DNA of 64,000 bases from Eulemur rufifrons (taxonomy: Eukaryota; Chordata; Mammalia; Primates; Lemuridae). The notes beneath the pieces were generated by a model. It saw only the letters and a program-made list of their open reading frames with translations, ran no database searches and was not told the origin of the DNA. Shown here piece by piece: positions 40,900 to 56,194 of the stretch. A program made the position numbers and the translations under genes. The stretch lies in the NCBI RefSeq assembly GCF_041146395.1, contig NC_090989.1:123689501-123753500 (forward strand), read 5' to 3'. The first letter of the stretch is position 1. Each line of letters starts with the position of its first letter.

Positions 40900-40970
40900 A
40901 GAGTTCTAGAACACCTACTATGTGCCTTTCATAGTGCCCGGTGCTTTATATGTAGTACCTTACTCATGCT
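40900..40970 (-). mobile_element. MIR remnant, antisense
   Basis: 'acctactatgtgcctttcat' and 'cggtgctttatatgtagtac' match one end of MIR. Confidence 0.6.
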
Positions 40971-41094
40971 GAAAGGGTTCCAAAACAAGACAAGGAGAGA
41001 AGATTACAGGGCCTAGAATTTCCTCCCAAAGGAGCTACAACTTTGCAGGGAATCACATGTGCTAATAATTAAAACTTTTAAATTACAACTGAGA

Positions 41095-41285
41095 CTAATT
41101 CTGCCACGAGTTGAATACTTACTGTGTGAGAGTAACTACAATAAACTCTGTTTAACTCTTATCACAAACCTGAGATTTCTGCTTTCACATGAGGTAATAT
41201 AACTAGCTCAGAGTCACACGAGTAGGAAATTTAAGAGCTGAGATTTTAACCCATGTCTGTCTGACTTCACCACACAGGACTTAAA
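41095..41285 (-). mobile_element. MIR, antisense
   Basis: 'tactgtgtgagagtaactac', 'actagctcagagtcacacga' and 'ttttaacccatgtctgtctg' are in reverse MIR order. Confidence 0.75.
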
Positions 41286-41299
41286 TGTCATCCATATCA

Positions 41300-41358
41300 T
41301 TTATACATATACATATATACACACATACAATATATATGTGCTTATATATTCATATAAG
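41300..41358. repeat. AT/CA simple repeat
   Basis: Alternating 'tacatatacatatatacaca' type text, directly before the Tigger1 terminus. Confidence 0.8.
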
Positions 41359-42570
<1,212 letters not shown>

Positions 42571-42769
42571 GGCAAAGCATTGCCATAAGGAATCCAGGAG
42601 CAGGCACTAATAGAGGGCCAAGTGAACATCAACCCTGAGAAAAGTCTGCCAATAGATGTGCGCCACCTGGAGGTCGTACCTAGAGAGACCAACACAGAAT
42701 TTTAGGGGTCAGTCTCTCAGAAGCTTCCCTGAGCATTACATGGAATCTGAGAAGCAAGAGTCAAAAATC

Positions 42770-42905
42770 ACAGTTACTGACTATCTAGGCAGAAGGATCC
42801 TGACTATAAGCTCTATGACTTTAAGTACCATGTCTGTTTCGCTAATCACTGTATTCCTAGCATCTAGTGCATAGTGGGTGTTCAATAAATACTTGTTGAA
42901 TAGAT
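42770..42905 (+). mobile_element. L2 3' tail
   Basis: 'agtaccatgtctgtttcgct' through 'gtgggtgttcaataaatact' to 'tgaatagatgaat' is the L2 end. Confidence 0.8.
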
Positions 42906-43054
42906 GAATATTACCAATAGCCAAACAGCAAAATCATAAAGAAGCAGAAATTAAGATCAGAAATCAGTAAAGAACATGAGAACACAGATGGTAGCTGTTG
43001 GCAGAAAGCAATGACTATACTGACTTCCAGCATACAGGTCAAAGGAATGGACTA

Positions 43055-43280
43055 TGAAGTCCAGACTTGTATCATTTGAGTCTCAACTCTACCAATTATT
43101 AGAGTTGTTATTGTAACCTCAGTTTCCTCATCTATAAAATGGGGACAATAATAATAATTGTATCACATTCACAGGGTGGTGGTTCAAAGAATTAAATGAG
43201 ATAAAAGACGTTGAATTCTTGACATACAGTAAGTACTTGGCATACACTAACTCAATAAATGTTAGTCATTGTTATTCGTG
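43055..43280 (+). mobile_element. MIR
   Basis: 'cagtttcctcatctataaaa' and 'aattaaatgagataaaagac' with tail 'ctcaataaatgttag'. Confidence 0.85.
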
Positions 43281-43625
43281 GCAGGGTAGAGGTCTAACTA
43301 ACTAGAAATTATCAGTAAATTACCTTCCCAGGTAATTGCAATCTCGAAGCTACCAATCTAGATTACCTGTGTATTAAAGAATGTTACCAAGACTGGCACT
43401 TAGACACAGGGAAGCAAGACTGCAGTCAAATATGAGACATTATTGATTCAAAATAGTAGTGACCTTTGAAAATATAGTTTAAGTCTCACCCCAGAGGCAG
43501 AGCTGGTTAAAATCATGCATAAACCAAAAGAGAGGGGAGCATGGGTTGTATATTGGCAGCCCACACAGGACCATCTGTATTGACATTACTTTCTTTCTCT
43601 CCTTTAACAGAACAAAATCAACTGA

Positions 43626-43907
<282 letters not shown>

Positions 43908-46289
43908 TAAAACCTTGGATCAGCTTTGTTCAAGTCTCATTGCTGAAATATTGTATGATATCATGTTTTTAAAATGAGTTTATATTCCTGTTTTCTCCAG
44001 TGAGTATGTTTTTTAGCATCCTATCAGGAAATTTATGCTACTCAACTTCTTAATGCTTCCCATTTCTTTAGTAACTATGAGGCAGTGTGCAGATTGCCAG
44101 ATTTCATCCTCTGGTAAGAGGCAGGAGAAGGAAGTGAGCCATGCTAATAAGTTCCACTGAGCCAAGGCAGATCCCTTGGTTGTGTTCATGTGACAGTCAC
44201 ACCCAAATGTCATCACCAAGAGTAAGCCACCCAGTTCATCAGGCAATGAAAAGGCAAATTCCAAAGATTGAAGAACCAGGTTGAAATCAAGGTTGAGAAG
44301 TAGAGTAAGTATCTAGAGTCAGTTGTGGATCAAGGATCATCTTCTATATGTAATCTGTATTCCCATGGGATTTACACACTCCTGTTGCTCCTGTTGTGTA
44401 TTTGAGTGGGTAGCCTGGGTCTTTTGAAAGTGCCCAGGAAGGTCAACATTGTGAGTCCACCTACTCTGGAACAACTTGCTTTCACTGACTTAATATTCAG
44501 AATCCTCCCGGGTTAGGGCAGACGTTACCTACAGAAAGAGAATCCCCAGATAGCAAAAGATAGATATACTAAAATACATGGGAAAACAACATAGATGTAA
44601 ATAAGAGAGATGCAATTTGTATAGCATTTGTTTCTCATCTTACAGACATGTGATCATGAAGCTCATCTCTGTGTAGCTCCCTAGACTGGCTCAGCCATGT
44701 GAGGAAAGGCAGAAAAAATGGGCTTAACTTTTTAGTCCTGCTGTGGGCCTGAGAGAGTAGATTGGACCATGTGTTCCTGGGACCAGGGATAGTGGTGCTG
44801 AAAGGACTCAAATGGGGAGTCCCAAGGGAGTGAGACAAGAGGTGATTTGATAGACCAGCTTCTCCCTAGTTAGGGACTTGTCCTCTGCTCTAATCTCAGA
44901 GAGACCTACCTATGCCCTGCCTAACCTGAACACATACAGGAGCTAATTATAGAGTTTGGCCACTTCTTTAAAGCCTAAGATTCTCTAATGACACTGCCAC
45001 CCAGCCCTCTTACATGCACACTGTCACATACAGAAGGCAGCAAGCATACTGATTGTGGGTGCACACCCCTAACTCACTGCTGCCCTGGGTGTGCATGAAT
45101 GGCAGCAGGCAAGCAATGTCATAAGGGAGAGCTACTGGAAATAGTTTCCCAAGATCTTAGGCAAAAAAAAAAAGTTAGTTCAGAAAACTATTTATAGGTT
45201 TTCAAGGAAAAGCCCTATTGATTTCAGTCTGTTTTAGATTTTGTAGATCCTGTGCTCTTGAATAACGTTTATTCAACCTTCAGGGGCTGCTTTGCCCTTG
45301 GAGTTACGCTGCAAAGAATCAGCCCCAATGACAGAGTTTAACCACCCCCCAGGCTTCCCAGTGCCACATCCTGACTCTCGAATGTCCCTGTGACCTGCCT
45401 GACACAGGAAGATTGCTGTCTCCGCTTTGTTCTCCCCTTCTTTCTCACTTTGCTGACCTTCCCCAGCTGGGAGGTACCACCTCGGTCTTGGCCACCAGCA
45501 ACACCCCAGTCCCAGCTTCTCGTCCCCTTCAGTGTCAGGTGATAGACCTGTGGGGGCCTGAGTGAAGAGGGCAGTCTGGAGCAAGGAATAGTAAGAGGAG
45601 AAGAATGCACAGAGAACGCTGAGAAGGGAACAGGTGGTCAACAGTTCCTGTCACAAAGCCTGTCCTCCTGCAGGGTTTCAGTTTGGGGACTCAGAAGAGA
45701 ATTGCTAGGTGCTCTACTCTGAGCATTCCATTAAAGGAAACATACCAGTCACTTCAATGTAATTTTCCTCTGAAATTAAGTCAGCTTTCTCATTATACAT
45801 TTTTTATTACTCAAGCAGTGCAATCTAATGTAAATTATGAGCTGTAATGCAAATTGTTAATAAAATTTAACATGTCTTATTTAATTTGGTCTATAAGTAT
45901 TTACTATCTGCCCAGTAATTTTATTGAAACCATCTGGCAACATGAGAAGGAAATAGCAAAGAGAAGAGAAGTGAGGAGACAAGGGCTTCCTGGCTTGGAG
46001 ATGGGCAGAGGACAGAGGGAAAAAGGGGTGTTTTATTGCAATAATTACACCTCTGAGCCTTCCAGAGGCAAAAACCCCCATTGGTACATAATGTGACCCG
46101 TGGCTACTGAGCCAGCCCAGAAGCTTTAGCCAAGACAAACTTTCTCTCTTTCTGGAGAAAGACCTTCAGGTTCCAGAGGTGACATAAAGTTCTGGATGCT
46201 CTCCATTTCCTCCTCCAGATCCACTTTTCCTCCTTCTCTAGCTCTCCCCTCTGTGCCTCAGGAAGCCAACCTCCTTAAATGTACTCTCC

Positions 46290-46625
46290 AGGGTCTCCCG
46301 CTCTTGGCTTTTGGTTGAGTTTGCCCACTGGGAGGTACCAGTCAGAGATCAAAGAGTAGGAGGAGAGAGAACTTGGAGTACTTATTCCCTCAGCTTTTGG
46401 CCTGCCAGGCTGAGGTTTAGCAGAGAACTTGTTCCTCGACAGAAGGTCACAGCTCCCGTCTGGTACCCTATCCTGCAGGTGTTCCTCTTATTGAGTTCTA
46501 GTAACCTGGTCCTTGCCACCCTTTCTGGTCAGTTTCCCTTAACCTTTTCCATATGTTTGTGAATTGTTTCTTTATTAAACCCTCCTCAATCACCTCTTTT
46601 GAGTGGACCTTTTGTTTCCCGTAGA
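46290..46625 (+). repeat. Unassigned old repeat
   Basis: 'gagtttgcccactgggaggt' at the start and 'tttctttattaaaccctcct' with 'gtagagactctaccagtaca' at the end match a familiar mammalian interspersed repeat whose family I cannot name for certain. Confidence 0.5.
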
Positions 46626-46929
46626 GACTCTACCAGTACATACATAAGCAGGACAAGGAGAAAGCCTCCGCATCTTCCGTGGATGTGGGTGCTTCTGGTT
46701 CAATCTTAAGAGTGTTAAAGATGGGGCATCTTTCCTTTCAGATGCCAGGCTGCTCAAAATACTTTTGTTGAATTGTAATAAATTGAATCCTAGACCCTCA
46801 AAGGGAGGTAAGTTTTAGGGAAAAAGAACAAATTGGATGAATAAATATGATACTGGGTTTTTGCTTTAAAAAGCAACCCTCCCCCCATGAATTTAAGTAT
46901 TTATGAACCAATATATTCTAATGATAAAT

Positions 46930-47960
46930 ACCAAAACCTGAGCTGAGTCAATATGGAGAAACAGGATGTATTTAGGAGAGTGTTGGGGAAGCAGTTTGGG
47001 GTCAGAACTTGGAGGGCTTTTAACGTTGAGGTAACTGGGTAGATAGTACAATGTTCAAAAGTAGAATGAACAGAGCATTGAAGAAACAGGCACATATCTT
47101 AGAAAAGTAAATCTGAGAGTGTTTGGTAAAATGCATTGATCATGGTGAAGGGAGAATGAAAGATGATGCAAGAAGAGATGAAAGCCCACTGCAACAGTCC
47201 TGGTGACAGGTAAAAGCGAGGCTAAATGAGAGTGGCAGCAGCAGGAAGAGGCACTGTGGGGAGAGTGGCAATAAGCCTCTGCCTAGGACACAATGAGAAG
47301 ACTGAAAGCAAAGGAGAGTGTTGAGTCCAGGATGATCCAAGCTTTTGTGCCTGACTGACAGAGCACAGTAGTCCTGTTCATGGAAATATGCAAGTCCATA
47401 GGAGCTGCAGGCAAGATGATGAACTTGTTTTGGGACATGTTGGAAGTACTTTCAGTATCCCAGTGGAGATGATACTTATATATATGGACCTAGGTTTCAG
47501 GAGAGAGGCAGGAGCTGCACGAACAGGGTCTGGATGAGATGGCCCAAGAGAAGAATACAGAAAGAAAAGGGACGTGATAATGGGAAATCATATGAGACTT
47601 CCATCTGGCAGCAGGGGAAAGAGGGACAAGCGGTAAGACAAGAGGTGCCCCAGGAGAAGAAGGTCCAGGAGGAGGCAGTAACTCAGACACCCAGGAGGAT
47701 AAGGTTAAGGTTAAGATCAAAGGCAACAATCCCAAATGCTAAAGAGAAGTCAGAGAGTGAAGAATAACAAACAATGACTAGGGTATGTAACGAGTAGGCA
47801 TATGCCATCTTTGAAAGAACAATTTCAGCAGAATGACATTAGGGAAACCCAGGAGTTAGAATGTAAACAGAAGGTACATAGTGAACACAGCAGGTATAAC
47901 TATTCATTCAAAAAGGTTGATAGCAAAGGGAAGGCCAGAGGAAAATGGAGGATGGCAATT
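46930..47960 (+). mobile_element. CR1/L3-like purine-rich block
   Basis: Text such as 'aacttggagggcttttaac', 'gcaacagtcctggtgacagg' and 'gatgatccaagcttttgtgc' resembles L3/CR1 LINE remnants. Frames on both strands here are chance. Confidence 0.4.
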
Positions 47961-48369
47961 TGAAGGTTAGAATAGGAGAGGTTTTAGGCTAGAATCTTAC
48001 CAAAAGCAGAGACAAAGGCCCAGTGGGGGGAAAGAGGTAAATGATGCTAAAGAGAGTCCTAGTTAATGATTCTTATTCTTTTTTTGTCACTTGGACCACT
48101 GGAGAATCTGATATGTGATCTATATCCTCATGCTAGAAAATGCACAAACCGCATTTTGCATACAATTTTGGGAGGTCAAGGGCAGCCTCAGGGGAGCCCT
48201 TGAGTCATAAGAACTCTAGAGCAACTGTCTTGCAGTCTTGGCGAAGTGGGTGGAGGTGACACAGAGACCACAGGGAGAGAGACTGTGTTTGGCACATGTT
48301 ACAGTGGCTAAAAATAAGACACACAAAATGCAAAGTTATAGACAGCATAGAAGAGACAGATGCCATAAG

Positions 48370-48720
48370 GTATTTGGAAAGAAAAAAATGGTAGAAGAAT
48401 TAAAGATTTCCTTTGAAAGTTATTACTTTTTCATATGCACAAAAATATTCATTATAAAATGGATTTCTACAGAGACAAGCTGTAAGCAAGCTAAATCTCC
48501 AACAATAAGGTAATGGCTACGTAAATTATAGTATTTCCTTTAAATGGACCATGATAAAGCCATTTTAAGTTATAAGAATTAGATAATAACATGAGGCCAT
48601 GTTTATAACATAGTGTTAAATTTAAAAAAAGAATGTAAGGCAGAATTATTCTATGATTATAACTATGTAAAACAGTTTTGTATATATATACATATACACA
48701 TAATAACAAGAAAGGAAAAG
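48370..48720. repeat. Possible old repeat, AT-rich
   Basis: 'aaggtaatggctacgtaaat', 'accatgataaagccatttta' and the following A/T text resemble an ancient repeat seen in many mammalian introns, but I cannot assign it. Confidence 0.35.
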
Positions 48721-49319
48721 AAAAATAAAATATGACTTACCAGGCTAGTGGAATCCTAAATGGCATTTTTTCTTATTATTGTCAAATAGTAATTTGTCTT
48801 ATTTGTGATTTTTAAAAATTAAAGATAATGTTGTTTTCCCTTATCTCTGATTTTATTGTTTGCATTTTAATAATATGATATAATATAATAAGCTGAATGT
48901 TACTTCTCCCAGACTGACTGTTAAGCCTAAAAATGTAGATTACCTATTAAAGATTCTGTCAGGAAATCTTTTCTAACCTAACACATTTAGGATGTCCTAT
49001 GTCCACACTGTGGACCAGTGTAAGTTTTTGAATCTTTATTTCATATCCCAGATTAAACCGTGATGGACTGTGGGATAGACCGCTGAAAAATAGAGTGAGC
49101 CCTGCCCTCTGAACCTCTGGGCAAACCAGGACAGGATACAAAGGGATAAAGAGGCAGATGCTTTGCCATTTCCAAAAAATGAACGAAGTGGGCTCAGGGG
49201 TCTTTCCCTATTTTCCTGTTTCACTGCCCCCTTATGGAGTTTTGTGGAAATAGAAAAGAATAAAAATTTAACTTACTACTTCAGTAATGGCCCATACTAA
49301 ACAGTATCTCCACCTAAGA

Positions 49320-50040
49320 GGGCCCATTGTATACAGATATTAAAAAAAAGAAAAAAAGCTGCCCAAGGACGTGATCACAAAGGTAGACTGCAGATGATAC
49401 AGGAGATTCAGCAACTAACCAGAGGTTGCTTCACAGCCACTTCCCTTAGAAAACATCGAGGAGGTTTGCAAATGGCCTGTTTGTCAGATGAAGGGAAGGG
49501 GGTCTGAGTAGAGGGGTTGTTTCATGAAAGAAGCTAAAACTGCCCGAAGAAAGATGCTCATTATTCACTTCCAGCCTTTTCCCAGAAGCAGCTCCATGCA
49601 GTGGGGACTTGGTGGCCTGGAGGGAGCATTTGCATTCTTACCTTACAAGGTTTTGGAAAGCTGCTCCACAGCTCTGCTAAATAATGAAAGCAGCCTCCTG
49701 GGCAGAAGGAAAAAGCAACGGGTGCCTGTTCTTGTGCTGCCCGCTGAGAAGATTGGAGCACATAGTAGAACCACAGGTTTTAATAAATGCTTCATGTCAG
49801 AAAATGAAAGCGTGGTGGTTCTGCAAGCTCACCGGCATTCAGAAAACCAGGCATCGGTAGCCACCTCCACAAACTGGCATTTTTCAGTCATTTTTTTGCT
49901 TTTATTTTTCAACTTAATCCCATCTTTTGCTGCTTCCCTGTTGCTTTCTAAAATAAACCTAACCTTTCACTCTGTTCTCTTTCCACTAATGCTAACTTTA
50001 AAGAGCACTGAGAATTCTTGGTAGAAGGCCACTTCCTGAA
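49320..50040. other. Repeat-free block with the window's longest open frame
   Basis: A 166-codon ATG-started frame lies at 49524-50024 on the + strand. The translation shows no family I recognise; near its end is a leucine/phenylalanine-rich segment that could read as a membrane stretch. No canonical acceptor/donor pair clearly bounds it and it is not a copine exon. It may be chance or conserved noncoding sequence. Confidence 0.4.
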
Positions 50041-50884
50041 GATATTTTACGTCCAGCTTCACGAGGGAAACTTTAGAAACCATCACGTGCCGGCAGGGGG
50101 TGAGGGGGGAAGAATCTTGTAGCTGCCACGTACTTAAGACTGTCACACTGCTATCTAATCATATGATAAAATATTTTTGTTATGACCCATGAGAAGTACA
50201 GAAAGGGCTATATGGTAAGAATCATTAATTTATTTCCTTTTTCGTCAGCTAATTTTTAAGTTCATAACCTCCCCTAGGTCTATATCAGAATCTCCTGAGC
50301 TGGAATATCCTCTCTCATTCTCACATACGTAGTAGCCATTGCCATGGGAAAGATGGAAACCCCAAAGGTCTGCCTGTAGAAAGATAGTAAAATTTCTACC
50401 AGGCATGTTTGTGTGTCTATTTAGACCACCAAGAACAGGCAGCCCAATGCTAATCTGCTAAGATTGGCCTTCACATTGTTTCGTTATCCTCAAGTTGTGT
50501 TATCTACCTCTACCCCCATAGAAATCCGGCTACTCCCATTCCCTGACATCCAACTTCACATCCGATGGGTCACCAGATCCTATTCTTTTCCTACCCTTAA
50601 TGTCTTCAATCACAACCCCCTTCTCACCATCATCTCTGCCCCACCCTAGTTTGTTAAGCATTAAGGAAATTATTCCAAGCCTGAGGATGAAGAGTTGATA
50701 GAAATGAAATGACCTAGCAGCGCCAGGACCAAAGTGAGGCAAGAGGCACCCGGGGCACAAAATTTTAAAAAGCACTCACTCTGAGGATCGTGCGAGTGTA
50801 GGGTCGGGTGAGAGTGAGTGCCTCCGTGGGTTCTACATACTAGGCTCCTTGTTTGCCTCAACCTAGTCCCAGCCCTGTGTTTGT

Positions 50885-51058
50885 TTGTTTGTTTCCCTGA
50901 GGGGCAAAAACCTACCCAATGGGTACAATGAACATTACTTGGGTGATGGGCACACTTATAGCCATGACTCAAGCATTACAAAAGAGATCCATGTAACCAA
51001 AAACATTTGCACCCCCTTAACATTTTGAAATAAAAAATAAATAAAATATAACAAAAAT
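50885..51058 (+). mobile_element. Strepsirrhine L1 3' end, sense
   Basis: 'aatgggtacaatgaacatta', 'gggcacacttatagccatga' and 'aaaaacatttgcaccccctt' lead to an A-rich tail, which is the terminal L1 3' UTR. It is strongly 5' truncated. Confidence 0.85.
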
Positions 51059-52029
51059 ATATTGTTGCAAACATCTACGTATGCTCATCCTGACATTACA
51101 CACACTTTTCTAGATATCGCAACATAGTCATCCAGGTGACATAACTGAGCCCAGACACTGCCACTTGATGCCTGCGTGTTTGGAGGATTTTGCCCATACC
51201 TAGGAGAGACAATTTTGTTTCTTGAGTTGCCATTTTTCTTTATGGATATTTTTTCTCTGGTCTATATTACCTGACTTCACTCTCTTGTTTTTATATCAAG
51301 GCACCAGCATGTTTTTGCCAGCACAGAATACCCTTGACACTTCGAGTCTCAGTCAGGTAATCAGCATGTGGGATAGGTTGGCACCCACAGTATCAGGAAG
51401 CACAGGTAGGAAGCCCTCAGTGCTGAGCAGTGTGGTGAGCCGTGACGAGGGGCATCGTAATCAGAAGTGAGGTGGGCCACAAGGTACTTGTTATTAATAA
51501 TAAAGTACCAACACTTGCTAATGATTTACTTTTTAGATAAATTAAAGCAGAATCAAGGTACTCTCCATAACAACATCTTCACACTCTCTAGAATTCCCTG
51601 GAGTTCTAAAATATTTTCCTCAGTAGAAGAGAAAGGGGTGTCTTTACACCTGGCCTTCTCAATACTGCTTTTACCTTTTAAACACTATGTACACCTAAGT
51701 ACACTTCAACCTATGCACACCTGTGCAAGGGCCATTCTCTCTTAAATGTGTCTCATTAGGGAGAAAAATGCTGAGAATGGTGGCTCTGGGAATTGAGCTT
51801 AGTAGACTCAGGAGGACCTCAGAGGTATGATTGCGACACCACTGGAGTGTTCCTCTTAGACGTTTTCCTGGAATTATCTCATATGTTTGCACCTCTGTCT
51901 GGTTGGGGCTTCGTAAGTGGATCCTGGGGTACTTTTTCATCTCCTTCCTGTTCACAAAATGCATATAGTTTCCTCCCCACCACCAGCTTTTCATCACAGT
52001 CCTTGATTAAAGGGACCTTCACCTATCGT

Positions 52030-52300
52030 GTTCCTTTCCTTTTCCCAGTGGATTAGCTCTCACCTTCAGGATGAAACCCAGCTTAGAACACATTGGATTT
52101 TATTGGTTCCTTTGGTTACCCCCGTCATCTTCAGTAACACAATCTCCCACTCTTGCGCATATGAACACACACACACATTTCCATTGCCCTTTCTTTACTT
52201 TTTACAACTGTTTTGGTCACTAAAAACTGTTCATTCCAGCCCATTCTTCCTTAAATTACTATAGTTGCTTCCTAGCTAGCCTCCCTACCTTCAGGCCAAA
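52030..52300 (+). mobile_element. L2 fragment
   Basis: 'caggatgaaacccagcttag' and 'ccattgccctttctttactt' follow L2 3' region order, with a short CA run inside. Confidence 0.55.
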
Positions 52301-52387
52301 TTCCCTCCATTTTTTATGGGAATGTTACCCCCATGGGAAATCTTGGTAGGTTGGTCACAGACTTACATGTTCCCCTGAGTGTATAAT

Positions 52388-52615
52388 GGCATAGTGAAGA
52401 AGCATAGTCTTTGGAGCCATATAGACTTGTATTTAAACCCAGCTCCACCCCCTATTTCCTGTGTGACCTTCATCACCTTTGGGCATCCATGCTGGCATCA
52501 ATACAAAGGAATAATTATCTCTGCCTCACAGAATTGTTTATGAAAATGAAGTAACATAATACCTATAAGGCAGTTAGCACAGTGCCTGACACAGAGAAGG
52601 GTTTTAACAAAGATT
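52388..52615 (+). mobile_element. MIR
   Basis: 'agtctttggagccatataga', 'tttaaacccagctccacccc' and 'cagtgcctgacacagagaag' give a near full-length MIR. Confidence 0.88.
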
Positions 52616-53249
52616 ACTCTCCTCTTCTTCCCTGTGTTATCTAAGGGTCAGAGAGGTACTATGGTTTTTCTTCATATGATCTTTTCTTTTCACCCTCTGT
52701 TAATACTAGCATTATATCTGTAGGTACCCCTTGATGAAAACCTCTGGGTATTCTGAAAACAGTGTTTGAATCCTGCCTAAATTTATTTTCAATACAGTTC
52801 TGTGGAAGGGTGAGGAAAAAAAAAGAAAAAAAAATCAATGATGAAAAATATGTCATGAAAGTAAGAAAAAGTTCCAAGTGAATTACTGTTAGCCTGTTAC
52901 TTTTCTTTTCTAATCACTTTGATTTGATTGCAGAGTTACAATAATAGAGATGGTTAACATTTTTTTCTATCAACTTTACTCTTTAAGAAGCTCAAACAAA
53001 GCACATAGCATCTTTTCTCTGTCCTACCAGAAGTAAGGTCCCACCTTAATAAATCCGATGGAGCATTCCAGTTATTTGTTACAATAGAATTTGCCAAATA
53101 TAACACAAGTAACATTTTCCATCTTACAATCTCTAAGATCATATGAGAAAATAGAGTCTTTCTGTCATAGTAAGCCAATGAATGCATTTTTCTGTTCCCC
53201 AGAAGGCGAGGAAAGATGCGACATGAACATTTCTTTCTTCCCCTATGGC

Positions 53250-53470
53250 TCCTCATTTTAACCTTCTTCACCCTAAGCTTAAGCATTTGTAAGAGTTTTT
53301 TTTTCTGGCTTAACCTTCATTTGGATGGTGATGATGTTAAAACTCAGAAGAAATGTTCCTTCTCATTTTAACACTCTCAGACTTAAGCATTTGTTGTTGT
53401 TGCTGCTGTTTGTTGTTAAGAAGTATTCAGTGAGTCAACTTTTACTTAGATGATGATGATGTTGGGGGTT
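53250..53470. repeat. Degenerate tandem duplication
   Basis: Two blocks share 'ctcattttaac', then 'cttaagcatttgt', then 'gatgatgatgtt' in the same order, about 112 bases apart (53251-53340 and 53364-53465). The second copy has an expanded 'ttgttgttgttgctgctg' run. Confidence 0.7.
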
Positions 53471-54007
53471 AGAAAAAATTTAGGAAGTTGAAGGATAATG
53501 ACTGTGTGGTGGACAGAAGTGTCTCTTCTCCACTTCCCACTCACAGTGCCATGACATTCGGGCATCTTCTTTTTTATGGCAGGAGTTCTTACACAAATGG
53601 GAACCAAAAATTTGAATGCCTTATACAGAGCAGCTTCTTGCGGAAAATTTGTTTTCAGCACTTCAACATATCTCTCTGCATCTGGCCACTCACAAAAATA
53701 TGACAATGACTTTGTTATGAAGACAGAATTTGGTTTTAAGGGATTTTTACCTATGCCTCAGAGATGGAGTTGTTCTGCCCAGGGAGCACAGAACTCTTTT
53801 CTTAGTGAATTGTGAAATTGGAAGGCAGATATTCTATCCTTCCTCTTGCTGCCTGGTGAGGTGGATCAACAGCAGCTAGACTTTCCGACCTGTATGTCAA
53901 CCCCTAGTTCTGGTTTGGACAGATAGAAGAAAGGGCATTGGGTGGGGGGGCAGTTGAGGACTGCAGAAATGGCCTCAAACCAAATTAATAATTAGTTTTC
54001 ATGCTAA

Positions 54008-54283
<276 letters not shown>

Positions 54284-54554
54284 TAAGAAAGAGAATGTGA
54301 ATTCAGATGGTTCTTGGCTGATCCTTGGAGGAAGAACGGGAATTAAGTCAAGCAACTCCTCATGCAAAATGAAAGAGCAGACTAAAACCTTGTTCCAATA
54401 TTTCATCCTCTCCACATCAAAAGAAACTGAGTTTGTCCCATGTTCACTTTAGTCACCAAACAAAATCCTTTCTCAACTTTCTTCTCTTAACTGGCTTGCA
54501 GGACCAGTGGATAGCAATTTTGGTTTCCATCTTGTGAAATCTTAGCATGTGCTT

Positions 54555-54660
54555 TGCTACTCAAAGTTTGTTCAGGGACTAACAGCTTTCCAGACCTACA
54601 GAATTTGACTCTGCAATTTTTAATAAGATTCCCAGATGATTTGTGTTTTGGAAACACAGG
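54555..54660 (-). mobile_element. MER5-like remnant
   Basis: 'cagaatttgactctgcaatt' and 'taagattcccagatgatttg' resemble MER5A middle sequence. Confidence 0.5.
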
Positions 54661-54699
54661 TATATTAGCTTTGGAAGCACAGGTGTATTAGACATTATT

Positions 54700-54860
54700 G
54701 CATCTAATCACTTATATAGTAGGTATTGCTTTAAATAAGAGGAATACTGTACAGGAGGTTAAGTTATTTACACACTATCACACAGCCAGAGGCCAGACTT
54801 GAAGTCGGCTCTGTCTCACTCCACAGATTAAGTTTATAATCGCTACACTTCACTGATCTC
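54700..54860 (-). mobile_element. MIR, antisense
   Basis: 'ggttaagttatttacacact' and 'cacacagccagaggccagac' follow reverse MIR order. Confidence 0.7.
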
Positions 54861-55881
54861 AAAAGTTTTTGGTAACTTTAGCAGAGGCTGCAAGTCTACC
54901 CATGTGCACATCGTGTGGCCATGCAAGTGTGAGTGTGTTTGCCTGTGTGTGCATAGAAAAATGATTCTGAGACCAGATTAGTATTCTATTTATTTTTCCT
55001 TAATGGTAAATATTGACCTTTCCCACTAAGAGAATCCCCTGTAGGAAATATCTTACATAAATTACATTCAATTGTATTTATTCTTCCTTTCCAGTATTTC
55101 TAGACTGAGGTGAAGGAGTTCAGGTGTTAGTTTAAGAAGCCTTTTTGAAGTGAAACCAATGTAAATATAAATATGTATAAATCTCAGTTGACTCCCTGGT
55201 GTGATTTTAAAACAAGACTAGTTAGTTAGTAATGAGCAACAACTAATTGACCTTTTAAATCAGGAAAATTAAGAAAGCAACTCTATCTTCCAGTTTTCTG
55301 AGAAATTTTATGGGATAGTATAATTTCTGTTCTTTCTAGTCTCATAATTGGTGATCACCATATTCAAAACCTTTTGCCTCACACCCCATAGGAAATGACA
55401 CATCCTAGTGACCAGAGTGCACAGAGAATCTAATAGAACAGGTAATGGGGAAGGTCCAATCAGTCTCCTGCCTGCTGGTGTCTCTGGATTCAGTGTGGTC
55501 ATCACCAGTAACTCCAATGGGGCATGACAGCAGTTGGGGAATGAATGAACAGGTCCAGTAAAATCAAAGAGCTTTAAACACTCAGGCCCTTACCAATACT
55601 TCCTCTCCCATACATCTAGGGCAGAAGGCAATAGTCATTTTAAATTACCCTGTTGAAGTGACACTTCTAGTACTTAACCTTGAGTTGTTGACTATGAGGA
55701 TAACTTGAGTTTCAGCTCTGATTTCTTCAGGGACAAATATAGGGAGGATTCCTAGAGAGGTTTATATCCTATGAAGATTTCTGCTAGGGAAAGAAAAGAC
55801 TGACAAATCGCATCTCCACTATGTTGGAAACTTCTCTAAACTTCCCCAAGACACAAAAGCAGGAATTCTCTCCTTCTTTAT

Positions 55882-55920
55882 AACACATACACAGACACAC
55901 AGAAACACACACACACATGC
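55882..55920. repeat. CA microsatellite, interrupted
   Basis: 'acacatacacagacacacag' then 'aaacacacacacacatgc'. Confidence 0.85.
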
Positions 55921-56194
55921 ACATTAATAATCTAGTATAATGTATGCATATGCTAGGAGATAAGAAGTAAGGAGAAAATATCTTCAAGATTTTTAACTTT
56001 TAAATCTTGAAATGCTTATAAGCAAGATAAAGTAGGTAAAAGCCCTTAACACATATCATGTAGTAGATGCTTAATTAAAAAGTTGACTCTCAATCTGCAG
56101 GGACGAAGGCAGTCCAATAATAATCTCCAAGGAGAAGACTGGTGGGCTGTTCAGAAACTAGGAAGCTAAGGCTCAGAGCCCTCCTCGTGATTCT

